Of a DNA stretch of 64,000 bases, positions 34,965 through 44,900 are shown one piece after another. Each line of letters starts with the position of its first letter. The first letter of the stretch is position 1. Source of the DNA: Leucobacter celer subsp. astrifaciens. Lineage in GTDB: Bacteria; Actinomycetota; Actinomycetes; Actinomycetales; Microbacteriaceae. Under the pieces are notes generated by a model, which worked only from the letters and a program-made list of their open reading frames with translations, was not told the origin of the DNA and did no database searches. The DNA lies in NCBI RefSeq assembly GCF_001273835.1, contig NZ_JHEI01000139.1:62001-126000 (forward strand). The letters are read 5' to 3'. Position numbers and translations under genes: made by a program.

Positions 34965-37900
34965 GTGGCAGCGACGAAGGGCTCGTCCGCTCGGCGAAAC
35001 AGATCCACAGCGTCGGAGCGCGTGCGCGCATCACGCGACGGTGATCGATTCCACTACACCTGGGGTGCGGCTCGTCTACTGCATCTGTTGAGCCCCGCAT
35101 CCAACCTCCAGCAAGTGGTCGTGGAGGGAGCTGGCTCAACCTCTTCGGAGGAAGAACCGGACGGTTCCGAAGTCATAGACCTTACCGAGTTTTACGGCCC
35201 CCCAGAGGAGAACTTCACATCCCTGGAAGTGCGCCAGTTCAAGCACTCGACGCTGCGCTCTGACGAGAACCTCACTCTGGGCGAGGTCGGCAAGGTCTTC
35301 AGCAAGTTCGCTCAGCTTGACGATGCGCTACACACTCAGCATCCCCATGCCACCGTTCGTTTTTCTATCGTCACGAACAAGCCGATTGCCCCAGAAGCGA
35401 TCGTTGCTGTGTGCGATCTGGCGACTGGTCAGCCGCCCGCAGAAGGATCGCCAGCAGCCAAATTGAGGGATGCTGCGAAACTCACCGTCGCCGCGGCGGC
35501 GTCTCTATGTTCACGGCTCGACCTTCGAGGCAATGAGCCCGGAATTACAGCTCTCCGGCGTGGGCTTGACCGAGAGATTGGTGGCCTCACGGCCGATGCT
35601 GACCTTCGCGTGTCTGCCTCTCTTGTCGACCTTGTCGCTTCGCGAGCGAGCACCGAGTCGGACGGCCCAATCCTGAGGGCAGATGTCCTCACCGCGTTTG
35701 GGTGTCGAGAGGATGAGCTTTCCCCGGCTCCGTGCCTGGTCGACGACGTACCTTTCATCACGCGAGAGGCCTATGGGGATCTCGCGGACCGGATTCTTGA
35801 AGCCGCTGGATCGATGGTTGTTACTGCAGAGGGCGGCGTAGGCAAGAGCACGTTCGCTAGGGCACTACCAGAGCTGCTATCTGATCGCGCCGACGTCATT
35901 ATCTACGATTGCTTCGGGAACGGTGACTATCGGAATCCAGCTCGCCCGAGACATCGTCACCGGGATGGGCTGGTTCAACTCGCGACTGAGATGGCCGGAC
36001 TGGGACTGTGCTTTCCGATTGTTCATGGCGGAAATCTCGCGCCCGAGGAATACACCAAGGCTTTCGTTCGCCGCCTCGGCCAGGCAAGCGAGATGCTCGC
36101 GCAGAGCGGAGATCGCCAGTTGGTCGTCGTGGTGGACGCGGCCGACAACGCTGTGATCGCAGCCGAGGACAACGCAGATTCCAGATCGTTCGTGCGCGAC
36201 CTCCTCAGGCTACAGTCCGATATTCCCCCGAATGTTCGAATCGTGCTCACCTGTCGACCAGAGCGTCTCGACCGCCTTGAGGCTCCCGTCGGCCTGGTTT
36301 CATTCGAGCTGCCAGCGTTTACTCCCGAAGAGACAGCGAAGGTAGTTTCAAGCTCTCACCCGTCGGCGACCAATCTGGACGTTACAGAGATTCATGATCG
36401 AACCGCGGGTAATCCGCGAGTCGTGTCAACGGTGCTGTTTGAAACCGCGACGATTCATGACGCTCTTGGTCGAGTCGCGGGCTTAGCGAGCGCCACATCG
36501 GCGCTTGACGCCCTCATGCAAGAGCGGGTCACGAACGCGTTTAACAACGCTGGCAGATCGCGAGCAGAACTTGAACACGCGGCGCAACTCCTTACGCTCT
36601 TGCGTCCGCGTGTTCCGTTGGACGTGCTTGCGGAACTTGCCGGCACGCAGGCCGCGAGCGTTCGGAGTTTCATATCGGACCTTGGTAGAGGCCTGATCTT
36701 GGATGGGCAAAGCGTTCAATTCCTCGACGAGCCAACCGAAACATACTTCCGAGACCGGCACCCGGCAACACAAGAAGTCGCGGCCCAGGCTGCGTCGCAG
36801 TTACGAGCGCTGAGCGGATCGTCCGCTTACGCCGCGTCATCCCTGCCTGAGGTTCTCTGGAGTGCAAGTCTCCATGACGAACTCCTCGCCCTTGTCTCCA
36901 CCGACGATGCCTTGCCGTCAACGAGTGACGTCGAGCGTGCCCAAGTTGAGAACCTGCGAGTGGAGTTCGGTCTTCGTGCCGCTGTCCAGCTACGCCGTCC
37001 TGATTCGATCGTCCAGCTCGCCATGCGCGCCGGCGCCGGCCGCGCAGGAAAGGGCCGCCAGTTCACGATCATCAGAGACAACCCTGACCTTGCCGGCTCA
37101 TGGATGGATTCTCGAGTGCTCGGTGAACTAATAGCGTCGCGAGAACTCCCAGAGACCTGGCCGGGATCGACACTCGGCTCCGAGGCAGCCTTGCTTGCGC
37201 ACACCACTGGAGGTGCGAGTGCAGCCAGGAGCAGAGCACGGCAAGCAGCGTCAGCCATCGCCGCCTGGGTACGCGCCCCGAGGGAGCGGTATTCGCGGGA
37301 CGAGAGCATCACTCCGGAGCAAGTGGCACACATCGCATTGGCGGTCCTGCGAACGGACGGGCCTGCCCCGGCTGCTCGATATCTATCCGGTTGCCGTCCA
37401 GCTCGCTTCGCCCTGGAATCGAGCGCAGCGCTCGCTCGGATGCTGATTTCATCGGGCAGCGATGAGGACGTGGCGGGCTTGATTGCGAGTTCCACCCATC
37501 CCGCACTACTGCTTGGCGTCCTTGGCGAGATGCAGCGCGTTGGCATGACCATCGATGCGCATGTCGTAGGCGACGCATGGACAAAACTGAAGCGATTCCG
37601 TTCCTGCCTTCTCGCCGAAGAATACGACCACCGGAATGCCGAAGATACCGCGTTCCGCGGTGCTTCATGGCTTTGCGCACTTGCTGTCCGTCACTCGATC
37701 GCCGACGCAACCGTAGCCGCAGCACGACTTCGCGAATGCCTACCACCTTCGATGCCCAATGGGCTTGGTGACAGACACGGCCCAGGACGATCGGGCCTCC
37801 TCTTCGCAGTCGCGTTGCGCGCGGAACTCATGGGCGAGGCACTCGACGTCAATCATTACCGGCCGACTCCAGTTCCAGCAAAGCGTGGCAAGCAGGATCC

Positions 37901-40900
37901 CGCGAAGTCCAATGACGAGGCCCTCAATCGTTATCTGAGTCCCGCGCTCAACTGGCTCAGCGCCTGGGCAAAGTACGCTCGCGGCAACCTCGACCCGCAA
38001 ACCGCAGCAGCACTGATCGCGAGCTACCCCAAACACCACTCGCAAGATGAGATCTGGTCGATGTCCAATCGAATCGCTCGGCAGGTCTTACCTTTACTCA
38101 GCGCGGCCTCCGAGGAAGAAGAAGTGACAGTCGCTTGCAATCAAGCGATTCAGACGATCGCTGCTCGTGCTCCGATTGCCGGTGCGCTCGACCTGATCCT
38201 GGGTTTGCGTGGCGACACCCGTTTCGCGCAGGCGGTTCTCGACCTCTCCAACGCGGCGCGCCAAGCTCTGGCCGGCAGCGATGAAGGGGCCGACAGCAAG
38301 GCCGACACGCTAGTGCGGATAGCTCGGGGACTGCACCGCTTCAGCCAGGCAGAAGCTCGAAGCTACTTCGACCGAGCTGCCAAAGCTGCTACCGGAGTGG
38401 GCGATGACGCGCTTCAACGTTGGGATGTAATAGTCGCCCTCACACGGGCAGCTGCTGGGATCGATCCTCTGGATGCGATCGCACTCGCCCAGCGTGTCGC
38501 TCGCCTCGGCGAGGCTGTCGACCCGATCGTGTACGACGGATTCAACCAGCACCAGCTTGTCTCTGCACTCGCGCTCGTCTCCGGCACCAACGTCCTCCGA
38601 GTTCTTGGGCAGTGGAGGGATCGCCGGTTTGGGACACTCGACTGGCAGTTCAGAGGACTTGTTGAAGGGGATGATGCCCTGTTCGCGGGACGGCCAGACC
38701 TCACGATCGTTCTGGCGCCCTTCTCAACCAACCTTGATATCGACGCCGCGCTCGGTGAACTTGACGCGTCTGGCGCCCTCAACGCTCGAACCCTGTCTAC
38801 TGCAAGTAATCTCGCAAATCGACTTGGACGCTCGCTCGGCGTCGAGTTCGCGCAAACCTCGCTTCCTGACCCCCCGCGTGCCACTGACTCTGACGAGTTC
38901 CAGAGCAGCACCTTTGACCTCACGCCAGACGAGGAGGCAGAACGCGCCGCTCAGCTGGAAGAATGCAAAGTGCAGATCGCGGCACTCGACCTCACTCAGA
39001 CAAGCGGCGTGGACACGGCGGTCCGACTTCAGCAAGAGGCTCATTCATACGGTGTCAGTCTCTTCATCACAGAGGTCTTTACGCGTCCCGCGCTTGAATG
39101 GGGCCCGATCCTGGATGCCGCATTGGATTCTGACGCTCTCAGCGATTATGAGCAGGCCAAGCTCTTGAACGAGGCCCTCGCGCGCCCTCGAACGGCTCAA
39201 TCCTTCGTCGACTCGCTGAAGAAGTCAGTCGGCACCTATATCGATCGACATGGCGTCCGTCTACTTCACCACAACTGGATGAGCTTTGACCTGCCTGCGG
39301 CGGCAGATCTCTTGGAGGTGCGCACGACCGATCTCCTCCAACGCGCCCTCGAGCACCTGAGTCTTGAGGAGGCATTGGCCGATGCCGATCACTGCTACAT
39401 GCTCGCAGCTGGCGCCTCAGTCATCCTTGAACCTTCCACGGCTGCCCGTGTGCTCAGCGAAGCTCTCACCGCCTTCGAAGGAGAACTAGGGATCGGCCCC
39501 AGGACAGCCATCGAGAAGGTGCTAACGGACCCAATCGATATCGCTGTAGCCAACTTCCTCTGGGCCGCGCTAGGCGACCCGCGCTCAGCAGTTCGTTGGC
39601 AGGCTGCACACGCAGTGCGTACTGCCATTGAGCTCGGCGCGAGCAAGGTGATCGATGCGCTCGACTTGGCCGTCATACGGGGCGGTGCAGTTGGGTACGC
39701 CGATGAACGATTCCTCTTATACGAGATGAGCGCGGCAGAGTGGTTCCTGGTCGCTGTCGAGCGAGTAGCGCGAGACGATCCGTCCGCCATCGACGCACTC
39801 GTGCCCGCAGTGATCGAACTAAGCGGTCGTTATCCGGACCACGTCGTGATTCAAGGGCACTGCTCATCAATTGCGCGACTGACCTCCACAGCAATTGGCC
39901 GTTCTATTGGGACCGACTGGGAGGCCACGCTTGCAGAGCCCGTGCTCCTCGAAAGCTGGCACCGTCCCACGTACCCCAGCCCAATGATGAAAGGCGCGCC
40001 GCGAGGTGAGCACCGATTCGATTCCGACTTCGAAGAGTATGTCCTCGGCAAACTGACGAAAGCACTCGTCGTAACCCACCAAGAAGTGCTTGATGCGGCG
40101 AGCGCTCTCATTCTCGATGAGTGGGGATGGAGAGACAAAGGTGAACGTCTAGAGGACCCGAGGCGGACCGCAGGTGTGTATGAAAGCGGTGAAACCTACG
40201 GATATAAGTGGGAGATCCCTAAAGCTGAGGATCTCGACTACTACCTAGAACGCCACGCGGCACTCACGATCGCCGGAAGACTGATGCGGACTGCTGCTCC
40301 GTACCGCGACCCTGATGAGGAACATCTGGACGTCCTAGAGTGGCTCGCCGATTTCGACATTGCGCGTCACGACGGGCGATGGATTACAGATCAGCGAAGC
40401 TCGGTTCCTGGTCCTTTGGCGACCGTCGGCCCACGAGGAAGCAACCAAGTTCACGAATCCGAGTTCCTGGCTGCCCTCAAGCCTGCCGACGGGTGGGTGA
40501 CGGTCTGGCAGTCAGCGTCTGTTACTGAGTACGACCGATCCCTAAGCATCAACATCGCTTCAGCTCTAGTCAACCCGGAGACCGCCGGGGCGCTTGTGCG
40601 TGCCCTGCAAACTGCTGACGGTTACTGGAGCTTCCGAATCCCGTCAGCTGACCACGACGACGAAGACTTCCAGTTCTCTTCACAGCCATTCCAACTTCAA
40701 GGCTGGGTGTCAACGCCGCGCTCTGAAGGCGGCATCGATCGATTGGACCTCCTCTCCATCGAACTCACGCCCGAGCTTCCTCGCCCTTCCGCAGACATTG
40801 CGGAGACACTCAGCATCGCATCAGAGGACGGTGGCCTTCGCTGGGACAGCGAAGACGGCGCCGCCGTCTTCGCATCTGAAACCTGGGCGGAGATTAGCGT

Positions 40901-41159
40901 GGGCCGTGAACCACATGGACCTTCAGGCAGTCGGCTCCGGATCACGACCGAAGCGCTCGACAAGATGTTGGGACGCCTCGGTACCGCGCTCATCGTGGAA
41001 GTACGAGTGAGGCGCGAAGATCGTCGCTCTCGCTATGCCAGCATCTCAGACGACGACAATGAAGGAGGTGGCGCCGATCATGACAACGACTTCCGAGTCT
41101 TCTCCTATCAACCAGGAACAGGGTGGAACGACTTCAACGGCCGTGTTGGAACTAGGTAA
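34965..41159 (+). CDS. Giant Cap4-like nuclease/STAND-type NTPase, candidate phage sensor-effector
   Basis: A 2064-residue protein. Residues about 22-170 resemble the Cap4/DUF4297 dsDNA endonuclease: SRDGDRFHYTWGAARLL, Glu54 in VVVEG, Asp72 in EVIDLTEFYG and the QxK motif RQFKHS (Gln91, Lys93). A P-loop NTPase follows: Walker A AEGGVGKST with Lys294, Walker B LVVVVDAADN with Asp391, sensor-like IVLTCRPERL. About 1,450 remaining residues are helical, solenoid-like and unrecognised, as in the sensor arms of antiviral STAND (Avs) proteins. Such proteins bind a phage protein, oligomerise and cut DNA. The GTG start at 34965 follows GGGAG. The 3' end overlaps the next gene by 80 bases. Domain order is read directly; sensing is inferred. 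Confidence 0.75.
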   Translation: MAATKGSSARRNRSTASERVRASRDGDRFHYTWGAARLLHLLSPASNLQQVVVEGAGSTSSEEEPDGSEVIDLTEFYGPPEENFTSLEVRQFKHSTLRSDENLTLGEVGKVFSKFAQLDDALHTQHPHATVRFSIVTNKPIAPEAIVAVCDLATGQPPAEGSPAAKLRDAAKLTVAAAASLCSRLDLRGNEPGITALRRGLDREIGGLTADADLRVSASLVDLVASRASTESDGPILRADVLTAFGCREDELSPAPCLVDDVPFITREAYGDLADRILEAAGSMVVTAEGGVGKSTFARALPELLSDRADVIIYDCFGNGDYRNPARPRHRHRDGLVQLATEMAGLGLCFPIVHGGNLAPEEYTKAFVRRLGQASEMLAQSGDRQLVVVVDAADNAVIAAEDNADSRSFVRDLLRLQSDIPPNVRIVLTCRPERLDRLEAPVGLVSFELPAFTPEETAKVVSSSHPSATNLDVTEIHDRTAGNPRVVSTVLFETATIHDALGRVAGLASATSALDALMQERVTNAFNNAGRSRAELEHAAQLLTLLRPRVPLDVLAELAGTQAASVRSFISDLGRGLILDGQSVQFLDEPTETYFRDRHPATQEVAAQAASQLRALSGSSAYAASSLPEVLWSASLHDELLALVSTDDALPSTSDVERAQVENLRVEFGLRAAVQLRRPDSIVQLAMRAGAGRAGKGRQFTIIRDNPDLAGSWMDSRVLGELIASRELPETWPGSTLGSEAALLAHTTGGASAARSRARQAASAIAAWVRAPRERYSRDESITPEQVAHIALAVLRTDGPAPAARYLSGCRPARFALESSAALARMLISSGSDEDVAGLIASSTHPALLLGVLGEMQRVGMTIDAHVVGDAWTKLKRFRSCLLAEEYDHRNAEDTAFRGASWLCALAVRHSIADATVAAARLRECLPPSMPNGLGDRHGPGRSGLLFAVALRAELMGEALDVNHYRPTPVPAKRGKQDPAKSNDEALNRYLSPALNWLSAWAKYARGNLDPQTAAALIASYPKHHSQDEIWSMSNRIARQVLPLLSAASEEEEVTVACNQAIQTIAARAPIAGALDLILGLRGDTRFAQAVLDLSNAARQALAGSDEGADSKADTLVRIARGLHRFSQAEARSYFDRAAKAATGVGDDALQRWDVIVALTRAAAGIDPLDAIALAQRVARLGEAVDPIVYDGFNQHQLVSALALVSGTNVLRVLGQWRDRRFGTLDWQFRGLVEGDDALFAGRPDLTIVLAPFSTNLDIDAALGELDASGALNARTLSTASNLANRLGRSLGVEFAQTSLPDPPRATDSDEFQSSTFDLTPDEEAERAAQLEECKVQIAALDLTQTSGVDTAVRLQQEAHSYGVSLFITEVFTRPALEWGPILDAALDSDALSDYEQAKLLNEALARPRTAQSFVDSLKKSVGTYIDRHGVRLLHHNWMSFDLPAAADLLEVRTTDLLQRALEHLSLEEALADADHCYMLAAGASVILEPSTAARVLSEALTAFEGELGIGPRTAIEKVLTDPIDIAVANFLWAALGDPRSAVRWQAAHAVRTAIELGASKVIDALDLAVIRGGAVGYADERFLLYEMSAAEWFLVAVERVARDDPSAIDALVPAVIELSGRYPDHVVIQGHCSSIARLTSTAIGRSIGTDWEATLAEPVLLESWHRPTYPSPMMKGAPRGEHRFDSDFEEYVLGKLTKALVVTHQEVLDAASALILDEWGWRDKGERLEDPRRTAGVYESGETYGYKWEIPKAEDLDYYLERHAALTIAGRLMRTAAPYRDPDEEHLDVLEWLADFDIARHDGRWITDQRSSVPGPLATVGPRGSNQVHESEFLAALKPADGWVTVWQSASVTEYDRSLSINIASALVNPETAGALVRALQTADGYWSFRIPSADHDDEDFQFSSQPFQLQGWVSTPRSEGGIDRLDLLSIELTPELPRPSADIAETLSIASEDGGLRWDSEDGAAVFASETWAEISVGREPHGPSGSRLRITTEALDKMLGRLGTALIVEVRVRREDRRSRYASISDDDNEGGGADHDNDFRVFSYQPGTGWNDFNGRVGTR

Positions 41160-41784
41160 GCTGCTGGCGGCTGAGCTGGAGCAGACCGACACTCTCGGAC
41201 GCTGGATAGCTCACTATCTTGCGGATCGCATGACCAGCCTTGAAAAGAAGACTGGATCTGAGAGGGACACCGCTGAAGCTGAGGTCGCCGACCTGATCTT
41301 CCGCCTCTGGTCGCTTCGCCGTCAGCTGCCTAGCGGCCGGTTACCTCTCGCTGAAGTGGACGAGGTGGAGGCGGCAATCGAAAGGCTTACACCCGGACGA
41401 AGACCGTGGGCTTACTTCGGCGCATTCGCCGCTGATACCGAGCCAAGCCCAGAGGAGACCGAGACCAGCACCACTCTGAAAGCTGCACAGCTCGTCGATC
41501 GACTCGCTGGTGATCTCGTCCATGGGCTGATTGGCCGCGCGGCTGCACTCGCCGAGGAAAATGGCGCGGCGTGGACCAAACACGCGGAGAAGCTCGGAGA
41601 CGGGGCGCTGCAAACACTCCGTCGCATTCGTTTCGCCGCCAATGGCAGCGAACACGATGCCGAGAGTCCAGACTGGAACGGTGAGGTGATTAGGAGAGCA
41701 ACAGCGCTGTCATCGGTGGTATCGAGCTTGGTCGTCGCGCTTGAAGCTGAGGGCCAGGAGCTTCCGGGCGGTATCCATGGCTGA
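41080..41784 (+). CDS. Unrecognised 234-residue partner of the STAND-type protein
   Basis: The ATG at 41080 follows AAGGAGGTG (41062-41070), an excellent ribosome site inside the previous gene, giving an 80-base overlap. The product is acidic and mostly helical, with a Ser/Thr-rich N-terminus, two amphipathic stretches (LGKLLAAELEQTDTLGRWIA, HYLADRM; AEAEVADLIFRLWSLRRQL) and a helical C-terminus (TLKAAQLVDRLAGDLVHGLI). No catalytic motif or membrane segment is seen. Overlap and coupling imply fixed stoichiometry with the large protein, so an adaptor or regulator is likely. I do not recognise the family. Confidence 0.7.
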   Translation: MTTTSESSPINQEQGGTTSTAVLELGKLLAAELEQTDTLGRWIAHYLADRMTSLEKKTGSERDTAEAEVADLIFRLWSLRRQLPSGRLPLAEVDEVEAAIERLTPGRRPWAYFGAFAADTEPSPEETETSTTLKAAQLVDRLAGDLVHGLIGRAAALAEENGAAWTKHAEKLGDGALQTLRRIRFAANGSEHDAESPDWNGEVIRRATALSSVVSSLVVALEAEGQELPGGIHG

Positions 41785-41957
41785 CCTTTCCGCCGGCAGC
41801 ACTACCAGCATGTCGTGGACGTTCATCGGATATCCGTTCTCGGCGTTGATGATAGACGGAGCGGGGCCCGGTAGCTCGGAGTCCGGGCGTCTGATTCGCC
41901 CGCAGCCACCCGAGAGCGACAACGCTCTATATCTTCGATGTAGGCCAGGGAGATAGC
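41777..41957 (+). other. Short gap with a trace of an MBL-fold (ComEC-like) gene
   Basis: A 59-codon frame starts at the ATG at 41777, overlapping the previous stop (ATGGCTGA), and ends just before the next gene. In a second frame, in phase with the 1270-residue gene, bases 41925-41957 read LYIFDVGQGDS, the conserved first-strand motif of ComEC/Rec2-type metallo-beta-lactamase proteins. No HxHxDH follows. The likely reading is a deleted MBL gene whose start survives in the intergenic gap. The AGGGAGA within it now serves as the ribosome site for the gene at 41958. Confidence 0.4.
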
Positions 41958-44900
41958 ATGGGCCGGAGCAAGGCAAGAAAGCCGAAGCACACTCATACCA
42001 AGCCTTCGGGACCCACACACGACGAACTCGCACAAATCTATGGTCGATTCAATCCTGACCAGTTGTGGGCCACGTTGTTTGCAGCGGCATCGTCGCCGGC
42101 CGCCCGGCATCGTGCCACCTCGATAGGCGTGGCGCTCGCTGCCAGCCTTCGAGCGAGCTCCATTACTAACGGGAGTCCGAGAGAGCCGCTCCCCGATATA
42201 CAGGAGTTAGTTGACGCGGCGGCGGAGTCCAAGGGCATCGGTGTGATGCACGAGGACTACATATCGACCGATCCCACCAATGTCGCCACTGTCCGCGTCG
42301 ATGACGAGTTGCTGCGTTACGTGCCGGGTTTGGTCGAGAGGCCAATAGCTGATCTTTCCCGGGCTCTGCGACTTGCCGACGCGGTGGATGATCGACTCGT
42401 GCGGCGGCACAAGTTTGGGATCATCAACATCGTTCGAGTAGCGATCAGGTATGTGGACTACTGCCTGAACACACTGCTGACGGAGTGGCAACCGGCTCCG
42501 AACATCGAGCTCGGGGACGAAATCGACCTGCCAGCAAACGAGCTGGACGCCGCCGGCAGACTCGTTTCTGCTGACCCGTTTGCGTCGCTCCAACTCGACC
42601 AGGCGGATCTGCTCGCGCTTGAATGGATGACCTCGCCGGCGGTCTCGGCAAACTATAACCACGAAAGTCCGACGAGTCCCTTCGGGCGGACCCTGCGTTA
42701 TCGCCTCTCAACGGCTGACCCGCACTATCGATGGTTGCCACCGACCTACATCCCCGAAGTGCTTGCTCACGCGGTCACGGAACTTGTCGATAGTCTTGAA
42801 CGTGATAGTCACGCTAGGCGGGCGCTCCGGGCTTCCTGCATTGGTGCGATCCGCGGCGCACTCTGGCGGTTCTCGAATACCCTGATCGAGGCACCGCCCA
42901 AAACGCTCGATGAGACGCCTCGACTGATAGGGAACGAAATCCAGTGGCTCGTTCCGGTCGACGGCCCAAACTTCATCGCGGTGTCGATTCTCTTCACAGA
43001 AGACCTTCCTAGAACTGGGCCGTGGTCGCCCGCGTGCGTAACGCTGGCAGATCGGGTCCGAGACCATGACCCGGCCGATGGTCCGATCTCGGTGCAGGTC
43101 TCTGGCGGCGGCACCATCAAGTTGCTCCCCGGCGCAAGCGTCGTTCCGCTTGTCATCGTCGCAGGTACGTCCCATTTGATGGCGCCTCAGGTGCCTGGCC
43201 AAGCAACCCTCGCTTTGGAAGACCTCACCTGGATTGCTGAGACAGCGACAGCTGATGATGACCTGTTTCGATTCGCCCGCGACTTGAGCTCACCAGAGTT
43301 CCCTTCCGGCTTCGGCTGGGAGGCAATCAACTACTGGGAACCATGGAGGGCGAACGACAAGACTTTCTTCAAAGGCGGGGTCAGCCCAACCCACATGTAC
43401 TTCGAGGCGCACGCAGGAGAAGCCGAGTGGGAACGCGCGGTTGCTCTCTCGAGTTTAGAAGTCGCGCTTCATGGAACTGGGCTACCGCCTCTGCGGCACG
43501 CAGAGATGGCTGAAATCTCATCCGGCAACGCCGCGTCGGTATCGTTCCTTGGCTCCGAGAGCGAATACGACTATCGCCAAGGAACCCACCATGCCCCCAA
43601 TCGCATTGGCTGGTCTCTGCCTCTCATCACGCCTCCGATCGCAATCGTGAGATCCGACCCGGACTGGGCGGACGGCCAGGACTATCGGTTCCTGTTCGAC
43701 GTTTGTGGAGGGCTCATCTTCGCCTTTGACGCAATCGCTGAGTTGTGGCGACGCGCCCACGAAGCTCTCGGAACTCCCGGATATCGGCTCTGGCTTCGGA
43801 CGGTTGAAGGAGCCGATGAGGTGGTTGAGTTCTCATCTTCGCGGACTCGACCGGAAGGTGCTCCGCGCGTGGCTCTCTGGAGTTTCGACCTGCAGGAGTT
43901 CGTGCAAGAGGCGGACGGCAAACCCTTCGCAGCCAATGCGCTCACCGCCAAAGCCGTCGAGCAGCTCCTTGTGTACGGTGGCGTCGGTGAGGGTGTCGTG
44001 GGAGAGATTGGACGCGAATGGCTCACCTGCCGACCATTCCTGATACTCGAGACCAAGACCGCGCAAACCACACTGAACTATCTGCCGAGGCCCTGGCAGC
44101 TGAGCCCGTCTGACGAGTCAGCGGCAACTGCATCCTTCGCCCGTCGCTTGCACGCGACGGGCATACAACCCGGCGAGTACCGCGGGGTCGAAGCCAATGC
44201 GCTAGTCAGAACGCATCTCGCGCCCGCAGCCCTGGAGCAGCTCAACGACCGAATTGCATTGCACGACACCGATGCCATCATCGCCACGGGTATGGAGCAA
44301 CTCAATCGTGTCTATGACCATCTCCAGAAAGAACAAGGAAACCTAACCCGCGTCGCCCAGAATCTGACCACAGAGTGGGATCCAGTGGCGCGCATGGCCG
44401 AGCTCGCCAGCGAAACGCTCGGACTACGGCAGTGCAACGAGATCATCGTCGAAGCGGCATTGAGACTGGACCCGGATGTTGAGGGGCAACAGCCTGTGAC
44501 GGCTCAGAGCTGGAGCGCGCTCCTAGCTGCCGCGGACGCATATCGCACCATGACGACGTTGAGCGAGCGGCTGCATCACCGCGTTGCTCCCGCGATCATT
44601 GAGATCAGTTCTGCATACGAGCTCACATTCAAAGACGACGAGCACGTGACTGATGATTCATGGGCACTGGAAGGCGGATCTCTCAACACTGCGGCAGCCT
44701 CTATCCGCCTCGGCTCGGTATTCGATGACGACGAGGCAGATGCAGGAGGACTTGAGGACGCCGTCGACCCGGCGATGCTGGAATCTTTCGGTGCGTCCAC
44801 TTCCGATCTCTTCATGGTCTTGATGGCGCTTGCGCAGTGGGATTCGTTCGACGATGGCAGAAGCATCGCATTTGCCTCAGAGGACGAGGCTCTCGGCTGG

